Positions 53,981 to 62,764 of a DNA stretch of 64,000 bases are shown here, piece after piece; positions within the stretch are counted from its first letter, which is position 1; each line of letters starts with the position of its first letter. The stretch is from Leadbetterella lacustris (GTDB lineage Bacteria > Bacteroidota > Bacteroidia > Cytophagales > Spirosomataceae), in the NCBI GenBank assembly GCA_965234335.1, contig OZ248456.1, forward strand, positions 1 through 64,000, given 5' to 3'. Position numbers and translations under genes: made by a program. The notes beneath the pieces were generated by a model that saw only the letters and a program-made list of their open reading frames with translations, was not told the DNA's origin and did no database searches.

Positions 53981-56542
53981 TTATTTTACTAGAATGGAAA
54001 TCGTATTATTACCACCAAAACTTAACTTTTCATTTTGGAAAACTTTGTGCCCTTTTCCATGAATTGAAAATTTATTTAATTCTATTTTTCCCTGCAAAAC
54101 TGTTAAACTAGCCGTATTTCCTTGTATTTTGCAAGTTCCCCAAGCGTATCCATTACTCCAAAAATACATTCCTGGAGTAGCTGTAAATTCCATCGATTTT
54201 TCGTTAGCATTGTATTTAAACCCACTTAAGGCCAAAATAGAAGACCAGCTAGCCATGGCCCTGGCATAATGATGCCCACATTCAGGCTCGTCATAGGGAT
54301 TTCTTTTTTCACCATCGAAACGGTCACGTATACTTTTGATACATTTTAGTCCGTTTTCGGTTTGTCCTTCATAGAGCATTCCTATGGCGGCAGCATATTC
54401 AAAACCCGTCATCGTTTCTGCAAAATATGGAAACGGTACGTCCAGTCTTCCTTTTGGCCAACTGGCCATAATCAAACCCGACTCATCGCCCATTCCATAC
54501 GATCGCATATTATTGAATGAATTGCCAAATGCATTTACAAAATTATTTTTCATCACCGAATTCAGGGCTTTTTGCACATTTTCTTTTTTTGCCAAATAGC
54601 CTAAATTGCAAACATGAGCCATATATTGCCCCACCAGCTGGTCTACCAAACAACCAGAACCCAATTGATAGGGCGGTATTTTTAGGTCAGGATTTTTCAT
54701 GTCTAAGTATTGAAAAGTAAGCGGGTCGGTAATTTTATGCTCGTAATATTCTCCATTGTAAAGGTTGCTATCTACCCAATCGCTCCCTTTCTTGAAAATT
54801 GACTCACATTTCTTTGCAAATTCTAAGTCTTCCATAGCAATAGCCATTTTCTCAGATGCTCTCAAAGCCCCAAAATACCAAAATTGCATTTGAGGATTAG
54901 GGCCAAAATAATCTACATCCATGGTGTTATGTTGTTTGCCTTCTTGCACGCCATCCATGTTTCCATCCCAGCCTTTTTCAACCCAGGCGTAGGCCATGGC
55001 CGCTTTTACTTTTGGCCAATGTTTTCTTAGAAATTCATTATCTCCCGAAAGTATCCAATCTCTATAAAACCGCATAATTGTACCCATTTGTCCGTCGGCA
55101 GCGGCTACATGGTCTGTTGTAAAGTTTTTTTCTAATGGAAGTTCCACCCGATTCCTCATTTTGCCAGTTTCTTTTGTACCGTAGGTAAACTCTACGTCAC
55201 GCATGGTTTTGGCCAGTTCACCATACAAAAATGAAGTGGCTGTTTCGTAGTTCCACACATGTGTACAAGAGCCTGCACAAGACCCAAATTCGTCCATTAC
55301 ACCCTCCCAGCCCATCAGATGACCCGAAGGAATCCTAAAAACGGTCTGAGAACGAAGAGTGGATAGATTAAATAGAGCGGCTTCTTTTACATAGTTAGGA
55401 GCGGTGGTTTGCATAAAGGCTTTTACAAATTTCAGAGATTCACTTTCTAACTTAGGAATATTCTTCACTTCTTTTTCTAGCACATTCCAGGCATCGTGAT
55501 ATTGGTTGGTATAAAAATTACCGACTATATTGGTTTTATCATTGTTCCAATCCATGCGGTTAGGGAAGTGCCAAGTAATATAAAATGTAAACACTTGCGA
55601 TGATTTGGCAGGTATAATTTTTTTAATGGCCAAAGATGCCATAGGATTATCATCTACCAATTCAGGCTTATCCATTAACATTCCGTCCGCACTAAAATCG
55701 TCCCAAAAACTTAAAGTTGCATTTTCCCAATCATTTTTGGAAGAAGAACGACGGTAGCTAACAGACTTACTGTCTGGTGTTGACAAAGCTATTGTACCCC
55801 AAGCTGGATCAGTAATAGGTACGCCCGATGAATTCATGAAAATACCTCTGAAATTAGTTTCCTCTCTGTAGGTGTTTAAGTTCTTTTTTGCTCCTGTAGG
55901 TATTATGTCGCCTTTCCAATCTTTTCGAAATGAGCTACCATCTTGACCGATAAAGTTTCGCATGGTACCACAAACGGCAACTTCCACAGCCGTGCTTGTA
56001 GGATTGGTGACTTCATATTTTAGTATGGCCATAGGAATACTACTGGCATCGGCATTTCCGGGAATAAATGGATTGAAACCTATTATTTTTACTGATACCG
56101 GCATTTGATTATCCTTTAAATTAACCTGCCCAAAAGGATAGGAAGCATCAAAAGATGCTGATGAAAACCTAGGCATTCCGTGGTTGTTTACGGGGCGTCC
56201 TTCATAATGTTGATACTCGCTTGGATGCAGTGGACCAATCAAAGCTTTAGTTATGGCCTTTTTGTTTTCAGGTTTTACATAAATAGAAAAAAAAGGTGCG
56301 TTGTTACCTGCTGTCACGGTGCTGTAGTTCATGCCAGGCCGGTTCATAATTTGCCAAGCTTTGAGTTCCCCTCTTCCCCCCAAAGAAACCGTCCCCGTGC
56401 CGATTCCGCCCATTGGCAGAGCAATATTCAACAATTTACTTTGGTCGTAATGCTTCAAGATGGGGCAACCATTAAACATGTTTTGGGCATAAACAATACC
56501 AAAGGATACTTGAAATAATAGAAGTAATTGTATTTTTTTCAT
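53981..56542 (-). CDS. Secreted GH116/GBA2-like glycoside hydrolase (DUF608)
   Basis: 853 residues with a signal peptide (about 1-19). The N-terminal beta domain (ALPMGGIGTGTVSLGGRGEL) and the C-terminal (alpha/alpha)6 domain match the non-lysosomal glucosylceramidase family. Blocks are SCTHVWNYETATSFLYGELA (426-445), TTDHVAAADGQMGTIMRFY and HNTMDVDYFGPNPQ; the Asp in the last is in the expected acid/base region. GH116 members cleave beta-glucosides, beta-xylosides or N-acetylglucosaminides. The enzyme probably removes a neutral sugar from the glycan. It is first of a three-gene minus-strand set, divergent from the sulfatase. Confidence 0.8.
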   Translation of the reverse strand: MKKIQLLLLFQVSFGIVYAQNMFNGCPILKHYDQSKLLNIALPMGGIGTGTVSLGGRGELKAWQIMNRPGMNYSTVTAGNNAPFFSIYVKPENKKAITKALIGPLHPSEYQHYEGRPVNNHGMPRFSSASFDASYPFGQVNLKDNQMPVSVKIIGFNPFIPGNADASSIPMAILKYEVTNPTSTAVEVAVCGTMRNFIGQDGSSFRKDWKGDIIPTGAKKNLNTYREETNFRGIFMNSSGVPITDPAWGTIALSTPDSKSVSYRRSSSKNDWENATLSFWDDFSADGMLMDKPELVDDNPMASLAIKKIIPAKSSQVFTFYITWHFPNRMDWNNDKTNIVGNFYTNQYHDAWNVLEKEVKNIPKLESESLKFVKAFMQTTAPNYVKEAALFNLSTLRSQTVFRIPSGHLMGWEGVMDEFGSCAGSCTHVWNYETATSFLYGELAKTMRDVEFTYGTKETGKMRNRVELPLEKNFTTDHVAAADGQMGTIMRFYRDWILSGDNEFLRKHWPKVKAAMAYAWVEKGWDGNMDGVQEGKQHNTMDVDYFGPNPQMQFWYFGALRASEKMAIAMEDLEFAKKCESIFKKGSDWVDSNLYNGEYYEHKITDPLTFQYLDMKNPDLKIPPYQLGSGCLVDQLVGQYMAHVCNLGYLAKKENVQKALNSVMKNNFVNAFGNSFNNMRSYGMGDESGLIMASWPKGRLDVPFPYFAETMTGFEYAAAIGMLYEGQTENGLKCIKSIRDRFDGEKRNPYDEPECGHHYARAMASWSSILALSGFKYNANEKSMEFTATPGMYFWSNGYAWGTCKIQGNTASLTVLQGKIELNKFSIHGKGHKVFQNEKLSFGGNNTISILVK

Positions 56543-57057
56543 TATTTAGGGCTGAAAGTTAAAATCAAATATATGTTTTTTTTGATAGTATATTTTTCAA
56601 TAATCGTATTTTTAATTTGGCATTGTTAATTATTATTGCAATAATATTTGTTTTTGCCGCTTTTTTACAATCAGCGACTTCATTAAAGATTTTGGATTTT
56701 GATAGTTTTGATTTTCAAATGTTTATAATTTACCGCTAAGTGTCAAAGACGCTAAGGAATAATCATTTCTCTGCGTTTCTAAAATCTTAGTCATCAATGT
56801 TTCATTCTATTTTTCAATAAAATATTTACTAACTGAAGCTTCTGAGGAAAACAAAAAGCTAATAATCAAATACTTACTAACCTTTGTCAAGAAAAAGTTT
56901 AATAATGATAGTTAAAGTATTTAGAGGGTCAGTATCTCCTTTGATTATTGACTTTAGAATAGCCATTGAACAAATAAAATTTTGGAAATAATTCTATCAT
57001 CTTCTACTATTTGTGTTTTTTTTCTTTAATTTTATCAAGAAATTTTTATACAAAAAC
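56543..57057. other. Divergent intergenic region with a dispersed repeat
   Basis: 515 bases between the GH116-like and sulfatase genes, very AT-rich. It contains repeat copy 2 (56718-56804) and presumably both divergent promoters; no clean -7 element was chosen. No coding frame is supported. Confidence 0.5.
56718..56804 (-). repeat. Dispersed intergenic repeat, copy 2
   Basis: On the minus strand GAAACATTGATGACTAAG, ATTTTAGA, AATGATTATTCCTTAGCG and CTTAGCGGTAAATTATAAAC match the copies at 61369 and 62672 closely. Confidence 0.9.
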
Positions 57058-58620
57058 ATGAGGTCAAGATTTTTATTACAGATTAGTTTAATACTTTTGA
57101 CCGCACTTTTATCGTCTTCACAGAAAGATAAACCAAACCTAAGCCCCAATATTATTATTATTTTTGCAGATGACATGGGTTATGGTGATGTTTCTGCTTT
57201 AAATCCTGAAGCCAAAACACACACGCCAGCCATAAATGAAATGACTGAAAATGGCTTAGTTTTTACTGAAGCTCATTCGAGTGCCTCTGTTTGTACGCCA
57301 TCTAGGTATGGGCTCTTGACGGGCAGCTATGCCTTCAGAAACAGACTCAAGGGTGGTAATGTTGGAGGTTTTGACGCATCGGTTTTGGCTCCAGAACAAA
57401 AAACCATTGCTCATTTATTAAAAAATGCAGGATACAACACGGCCTGCATTGGTAAATGGCATTTAGGCTTTGATTGGTCCACTCTTAACCCAAACGAGCA
57501 ACCTAGCTTAAATAAACTCACCAAATATTCGAATGTGGACTATTCGAAACCTATTAAATCGGGGCCTAATTCTTACGGTTTTGATTATTCTTTCATTCAC
57601 CCAGCATCTTTAGACATCCCTCCTTATCTGTTTTTAAAAAATGGCTTGGCTATTGATAATCAAATGATTTTATCTTCAGATTTTTACCCAAAAAGTTTAG
57701 AAACAACCCAACATTCTTGGGACAAAAAACATACAGATGCAGGGGATATTTATTGGAAAAAAGGAGTTTGGTGGCGAGATGGCGAAATGTCAAAGTCTTT
57801 TAGAATTGAAAAATGCCTAGGAAGTATAATCAACGAATCTATTACATTTATTGAAGAAAAAGCATCAAAAAGAAATCCATTCTTTTTGTATCTACCACTC
57901 ACAGGGCCACATACTCCTTGGGTTCCTGAAGAGCAATTTAAAGGAAAGTCATCAGTTGACACTTATGGAGACTTTGTATTAACAGTAGACAATGTAGTGA
58001 AAGTGATCAATGAAAAAGTGCAAAAACTAGGAATTGCTAATAACACGATGATAATTTTCACGACAGACAACGGTGGGTATTGGCCTGAAGAAGAGATAAA
58101 ACTTCAAAAGCATAATTCAAACTATGGAAGGCGAGGACAAAAAGGAGACATTTGGGATGGTGGCCACCATGTTCCTTTAATAATAAAATGGCCTGCAAAA
58201 ATTTCTAAGGCCAAAAAATATAGACACTTGGTTAGTTTAACAGATTTTTTTGCCACTTTTTCAGACCTAACCAATCAAAAAATAATGGGCGGCCAAGATA
58301 GTTTTAGTTTTAATCATGTATTGAATGGAAACCTCTCTAAACCCACTAGGAATTCTATGATTCATAATACGGGTCAAAAGTTTTTCGCAATAAGACAAGG
58401 CAAGTGGAAGTATATTGACATGCTTGGCTCTGGTGGATTTACAAATCCTTCCTACATTGAACCTAAAGAAAACATGCCGAAAGGACAATTGTATGACATA
58501 ATATCAGACCCTTTAGAGTCAAATAATCTTTATTTTAAATATCCGGCTGTTGTAGCTGATTTAAAGCAACAAATCGCTCGGGTAAAAGAATCTTCATCCA
58601 CCATAGAATTAAAAAAATAG
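57058..58620 (+). CDS. S1-family sulfatase
   Basis: The start at 57058 gives MRSRFLLQISLILLTALLSS, a signal peptide; the 15 upstream codons are AT-rich leader. The 520-residue protein has the sulfatase signature SVCTPSRYGLLTG, where Cys79 is converted to formylglycine (CxPSR), and metal ligands in FADDMGYGD (Asp38-39) and FTTDNGG. GKWHLGF and HTPWVPEEQF are further blocks. It removes sulfate esters from the polysaccharide in the periplasm and needs an anaerobic or FGE-type maturase encoded elsewhere. It is divergent from the GH116-like gene. Its presence implies a sulfated substrate. Confidence 0.95.
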   Translation: MRSRFLLQISLILLTALLSSSQKDKPNLSPNIIIIFADDMGYGDVSALNPEAKTHTPAINEMTENGLVFTEAHSSASVCTPSRYGLLTGSYAFRNRLKGGNVGGFDASVLAPEQKTIAHLLKNAGYNTACIGKWHLGFDWSTLNPNEQPSLNKLTKYSNVDYSKPIKSGPNSYGFDYSFIHPASLDIPPYLFLKNGLAIDNQMILSSDFYPKSLETTQHSWDKKHTDAGDIYWKKGVWWRDGEMSKSFRIEKCLGSIINESITFIEEKASKRNPFFLYLPLTGPHTPWVPEEQFKGKSSVDTYGDFVLTVDNVVKVINEKVQKLGIANNTMIIFTTDNGGYWPEEEIKLQKHNSNYGRRGQKGDIWDGGHHVPLIIKWPAKISKAKKYRHLVSLTDFFATFSDLTNQKIMGGQDSFSFNHVLNGNLSKPTRNSMIHNTGQKFFAIRQGKWKYIDMLGSGGFTNPSYIEPKENMPKGQLYDIISDPLESNNLYFKYPAVVADLKQQIARVKESSSTIELKK

Positions 58621-59155
58621 ATTTAAAAAATTTATTTGGCTGAAGCTATTTTTAAATTTGGGTTACTAGACTTTAAACGAAACTTAGATTCAAGTAATCA
58701 ATCTTTCGCAGATTCAAGTAATAAGTTATTTACCAAAGTTTCAGGGTTAAAAAACTGTATAAATTATATACTTTGTGTGCCTTGCCAGGCGGGCTTACTT
58801 TAAAAAAATGCCGAAGGGTTGGTGCCAAACAAAAAAAACATTTTTTGGCCGTAGCGGCGGTCCTAAATAATCCTGACCAGCCGTCCGCCTAAAAAATTGG
58901 CTAGCAATGTTTTATGCTACAAGAATTCCTTTGGAAACGAAATTTTACAACCGACTGAAAAAAAACACAAAGAACAACTAGTATTTATTTAAAAATCATT
59001 AAATTGCTGTTATTTAGTGCTTTATAAATGTAAGAAATATTTTAAAAGAACGAATTTGAGTGTTTTCAGTTAAGCCGTAACCTTAGAAATAAAATTGTAG
59101 TCGTAAAAATGTAAAATTTTCACTTTTGATTATCCTTGAATAAACCATAAATAAA
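58621..59155. other. Intergenic region upstream of the PL8-type gene
   Basis: 535 bases. 58786-58912 is unusually GC-rich for this window (GCCAGGCGGGC, GCCGTAGCGGCGG, CCGTCCGCC) and looks like a degenerate repeat or structured element. TATACTTTG near 58766 resembles a -7 element. The remainder is AT-rich. No coding frame was seen. Confidence 0.45.
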
Positions 59156-61351
59156 ATGAAAAAATCAGTGACCATCTTATTCTTGCTTTTAAGCTTTTTG
59201 ACTCAAAGCCATGCACAATCAAAAGACCTTATCCTCATAAAAGAACGGATTGTGACGGAGCTCATGAAAAATAAACCCAACGACCAACAAGTAGCACTTA
59301 TTTTATCTCAATTTAACGAAGACAATGGAAGTTTTAAAGATATAAATTATTCCGACTTAAGCCGTACAGCGAGCTTTCCACATGGAAGACACACGAGTGA
59401 TTTGGCCTATTTAGGAAAAGCATACAAAACCCCTTCTTCCAGTTACTTTCAGAGCGATAAAGTAAAATCTGCTATTCATAAAGGCTTAGAATTTTGGATA
59501 AAAAACGATTTTGTGGGGGAAAATTGGCACGATAATCAGATCACCACGCCAACTAATCTATTGAACCTTATGATTGCAGTTGGCAATGATTTACCCAAAG
59601 AAATGGTAGAAAAAGCACAGCCGATGATTCAAAGAGCTAATATGAGTGCTTCTGGAGCTAGGCCTAGTGGTGACAGAATTGTTATTGCGGGCTTAGTAGC
59701 AAAAAACTTGTTGTTTTTAGGAAAGGATTTGGAATTTGATGAAATAATAAAAATTATTGCCGAAGAAATGAAATTCTCCACAGGTCAGCGAGGCATTCAA
59801 CATGACTTCAGTTTTCATCATCGGCCCGACAGAGTAAATAATACAGATTCCTACGGATATGGAAAATTCGCAAATGCTTATGGAGAATGGTCTTTTTATG
59901 TTTCGGGCACTAAATACCAATTCCCGAAAGACAAAATAAACTTATTGGTAGATTATTATTTAGATGGTATTTACAAGCAACAGACCTATGGAATTTATAC
60001 AGATGTGGCCGTAAAAAATAGATCTATTACTCAAAAAACTACATTTAAACCACAAGAAACCTTAGAAATAGAAAGGCTATTAATAAACACAGATTATAGA
60101 AAAAACGAATTAGAAGAAATTATTCGTCTTAGAAAAGGTGAAGCAAAACCATCACAATCGTTCGCAAAATTTTTCTGGCAAACAGAGCATTTTGTTTTTC
60201 AGAGACCTGAATTTTATACGAGCGTAAGAATGTTCTCTACCCGAAATAGAAATATGGAGGAACCTTACAACGGCCCCGGAAAACCCACTCATCACAGAGC
60301 AGATGGCACGAATTATTTGGTTTTAAAGGGCGATGAATATTTAAACATTTGGGCAGCTTACGATTGGCAAAAGATATCTGGAACCACCATCATGCAAAAA
60401 CCTTCTCTGCCCAGCCCCAATGAGATTCAGAAAGAAGGTCTAACGAGTTTTGTGGGTGCCGTTACAGATGAATTGTACGGTGCAGTAGCTTTTGATTTTA
60501 AAAGCCCGCATGATCTGCTTGAAGCAAAAAAATCGTGGTTCTTTTTTGACAAAGAATATGTTTGTTTGGGTGCCGGTATTAAACCCAAAAAGTCTTTGCC
60601 AATTGTGACAACCATCAATCAGGTTTTACTTAAAAGTGAAGTAAGTATAATGCAAAATGGAGAAAAAAAAATATTAAAAAATGGCAATAGAGTGGCTGAA
60701 AATGTAAAATGGGTGTATCAAGACAAAGTAGGATATATTTTCCCAAAACCAACCACCATTAACGTTTCAAATCAAACCGAAACCGGCAGATGGTCAGACA
60801 TAACAGACCAAAAAAATATTAGCAAAGAATTAGTAAGTACAGAGGTATTTAAATTATGGTTTGACCATGGCGATAAAATAAACGATACAGATATCCACGG
60901 CAAGCGAAAACTAGACCAAAGCCCTGGATATGAATACATTGTAGTACCTAATAGTTCGGAAAAAGAATTGGAAGAGAGCAGTGCAAATAATAGAAGTATT
61001 GAAATTATTTCTAACACAGAAGAATTGCAAGCTGTAAAACACAATAAGCTTGGCATCATTCAAATGGCCTTTTATAAGGCAGGAGAGCTTCAACTTGCAA
61101 AAAATAAAAAAATAAAAATGCACAGCCAAGGTATGGCTATGTTAAAACTGAACGGAGAGATTATTACGACTGTAACCGTTTCTGATCCTTCACGCAGTTT
61201 AAGCAAAATACTCATCACTTTGCCAAGTATTTATATGACTTTAGGCAAGGGTTTTTTATGCTTGCCTGATAAAAAAAGCAATACTACGATGATAATAATA
61301 GACTTGCCACAGGGAGTTTATTCAGGCAAAAGTGTTAGTGTGAAGCTGTAA
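59156..61351 (+). CDS. PL8-family polysaccharide lyase (chondroitin AC/hyaluronate/xanthan lyase-like)
   Basis: 731 residues with a signal peptide (about 1-21, SQSHAQ). The alpha toroid includes ENWHDNQITTPTNLLNLMIA (122-141; the Trp/Asn pair of PL8) and QHDFSFHHRPDRVNNTDSYG (215-234; catalytic His221/222 and Tyr233/235). A beta-sandwich half follows (RNMEEPYNGPGKPTHHRADG onward). PL8 enzymes cleave hexosamine- or glucose-linked glucuronate by beta-elimination with Asn, His, Tyr and Arg. It suggests glucuronate in the backbone. The gene follows the sulfatase on the same strand after a 535-bp gap and ends 17 bp before a dispersed repeat. Confidence 0.88.
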   Translation: MKKSVTILFLLLSFLTQSHAQSKDLILIKERIVTELMKNKPNDQQVALILSQFNEDNGSFKDINYSDLSRTASFPHGRHTSDLAYLGKAYKTPSSSYFQSDKVKSAIHKGLEFWIKNDFVGENWHDNQITTPTNLLNLMIAVGNDLPKEMVEKAQPMIQRANMSASGARPSGDRIVIAGLVAKNLLFLGKDLEFDEIIKIIAEEMKFSTGQRGIQHDFSFHHRPDRVNNTDSYGYGKFANAYGEWSFYVSGTKYQFPKDKINLLVDYYLDGIYKQQTYGIYTDVAVKNRSITQKTTFKPQETLEIERLLINTDYRKNELEEIIRLRKGEAKPSQSFAKFFWQTEHFVFQRPEFYTSVRMFSTRNRNMEEPYNGPGKPTHHRADGTNYLVLKGDEYLNIWAAYDWQKISGTTIMQKPSLPSPNEIQKEGLTSFVGAVTDELYGAVAFDFKSPHDLLEAKKSWFFFDKEYVCLGAGIKPKKSLPIVTTINQVLLKSEVSIMQNGEKKILKNGNRVAENVKWVYQDKVGYIFPKPTTINVSNQTETGRWSDITDQKNISKELVSTEVFKLWFDHGDKINDTDIHGKRKLDQSPGYEYIVVPNSSEKELEESSANNRSIEIISNTEELQAVKHNKLGIIQMAFYKAGELQLAKNKKIKMHSQGMAMLKLNGEIITTVTVSDPSRSLSKILITLPSIYMTLGKGFLCLPDKKSNTTMIIIDLPQGVYSGKSVSVKL

Positions 61352-61368
61352 ATACCACTTAAACAAAC

Positions 61369-61452
61369 GAAACGTTCATGACTAAGATTTTAGACACACA
61401 GGTAATGATTATTTCTTAGCGTCTTTGTGCCTTAGCGGTAAATTGTAAACAT
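61369..61452 (+). repeat. Dispersed intergenic repeat, copy 3
   Basis: It runs from GAAACGTTCATGACTAAG through TTTAGACACACAGG and CTTAGCGTCTTTGTGCC to CTTAGCGGTAAATTGTAAAC, ending against the ATG of the next gene. Copy 4 on the other side of that gene is nearly identical. Confidence 0.92.
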
Positions 61453-62673
61453 ATGAAAATTTCTCGTAAAAATTTTGTTAAATCTCTGGCTTTAAGCCCT
61501 TTTGCTATCCAATCTCTAAATACTTTTAATGTTGACTTAAAAGAAGATTTACCTACTTGGAAGTTTGAAAACTTAAATACCAAAATTAATGATGCAGTCA
61601 TAATTCAGTCAGTGGAATTATTAAAAACCATGAATCAAGTGTTTTTAATAGTAAAAGCCAATGGAGAAATGGGAATCACCCAATGCAATGACCGAATGCA
61701 CCACTTAGTATCTTTATTGGAAGGCTTGGTAATTCCGCATTTTGTAAGCAAAGATGCTCGAGATTTACCCAAACTCGTTGATAACGCTTATCGTCTGAAT
61801 TCTAATTATAAGTATGCCGGTATGCCCTTATGGAATTGTATCGGTTCTGTAGAAATTGCTTGTTGGGATTTGCTCGGTAGAATATCCAAATCACCTGTTT
61901 ATAAGCTTCTTGGAAAATCTTTTAGAAAAGAATACCCCGTTTATATTTCCGACTGGAACCGTGAAGGTGATGTTGAAAAAATAGCTTCGAATCTTTTAGA
62001 AAAAATAACTTTGACTGGTGCCAAGGGAGTAAAAATTAAAGTAGGCGGAAGACTGACCAATTCAGAAAAAAACACAGAATATACTAAAAAATTTATTCCG
62101 ATAATTCGTAAAATTTTAGGAGATAGTATTGCCATTTACGCCGATGCCAATGGCTCTTATTCGGTGGAAGAAGGAATAGAGACTGGAAAACTATTAGAAG
62201 AATACGGAATAGAGATTTTTGAAGAACCGTGCAATTTTGAGGATGAAGACGGAATGCGAAAAGTTTCAAAAGCACTCAATAAATTGAAATTAGCGGGCGG
62301 TGAACAAGATAGCAGTACCTTCAGGTTTGAACGCCTAGCCCGCACAAATGTATATGATATTCTTCAGCCAGACCTCTATTACAACGGTGGAATCTTAAAA
62401 ACCCTACAAGTAGCCGAAATTGCCAAAAAATATAAAAAATATATTGCACCACACACCCCTAAAGCCGATCCGCTGATTGCTCCGTTTTGGCAGGTGGCAG
62501 CTCTTATTGAAAATTTGTATGGTTTGCAAGAGTGTGTATTTAATCCCACAGAAAAACCTAAAGAATGGTTTACTCCAGACATAAAAATTATCAACGGAAA
62601 AATAAGAATTCCGGATAGTCCAGGATTAGGAATTGAATACGACCCCATTATTTTTAGAAATAGGGTAAAATGA
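61453..62673 (+). CDS. Enolase-superfamily (mandelate racemase-like) protein with an export-like leader
   Basis: 406 residues. KIKVGG (Lys194, Lys196), Asp231 (YADANGSY), Glu258 (FEEPCN), Glu284 (AGGEQDSS) and His334 (APHTPKADP) provide the acid/base and metal residues of the mandelate-racemase group, suggesting racemisation or dehydration of a sugar acid. The N-terminus (MKISRKNFVKSLALSPFAIQ) again looks like an export or Tat-like leader. It is only distantly similar to the enolase-superfamily protein at 43927. Start and stop abut two copies of the same direct repeat, so the gene sits in a repeat-bounded cassette. The exact substrate is unknown. Confidence 0.8.
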   Translation: MKISRKNFVKSLALSPFAIQSLNTFNVDLKEDLPTWKFENLNTKINDAVIIQSVELLKTMNQVFLIVKANGEMGITQCNDRMHHLVSLLEGLVIPHFVSKDARDLPKLVDNAYRLNSNYKYAGMPLWNCIGSVEIACWDLLGRISKSPVYKLLGKSFRKEYPVYISDWNREGDVEKIASNLLEKITLTGAKGVKIKVGGRLTNSEKNTEYTKKFIPIIRKILGDSIAIYADANGSYSVEEGIETGKLLEEYGIEIFEEPCNFEDEDGMRKVSKALNKLKLAGGEQDSSTFRFERLARTNVYDILQPDLYYNGGILKTLQVAEIAKKYKKYIAPHTPKADPLIAPFWQVAALIENLYGLQECVFNPTEKPKEWFTPDIKIINGKIRIPDSPGLGIEYDPIIFRNRVK

Positions 62674-62758
62674 AACGTTCATAACTAAGATTTTAGACAC
62701 ACAGAGAAATGGTCATTTCTTGGCGTTTTTGTGCCTTAGCGGTAAATTATAAACATAT
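62672..62758 (+). repeat. Dispersed intergenic repeat, copy 4
   Basis: A direct copy of 61369-61452 with a handful of mismatches (GAAACGTTCATAACTAAG ... CTTAGCGGTAAATTATAAAC). Its first bases form the TGA stop of the preceding gene. The pirin stop lies 7 bp further right, on the other strand. Confidence 0.92.
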
Positions 62759-62764
62759 AAATCA

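Larger units (their letters stand above)
34346..62764. other. 28-kb polysaccharide utilisation locus, probable genomic island
   Basis: It is bounded by the degenerate pirin 3' copy on the left and the intact pirin gene on the right. It contains susC/susD, several lyase-type proteins, a CE15 esterase, a sulfatase, glycosidase-like genes and two enolase-superfamily genes. Most genes run on the minus strand, with three on the plus strand at the right end. No integrase, transposase or dedicated regulator was recognised inside. Confidence 0.75.
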
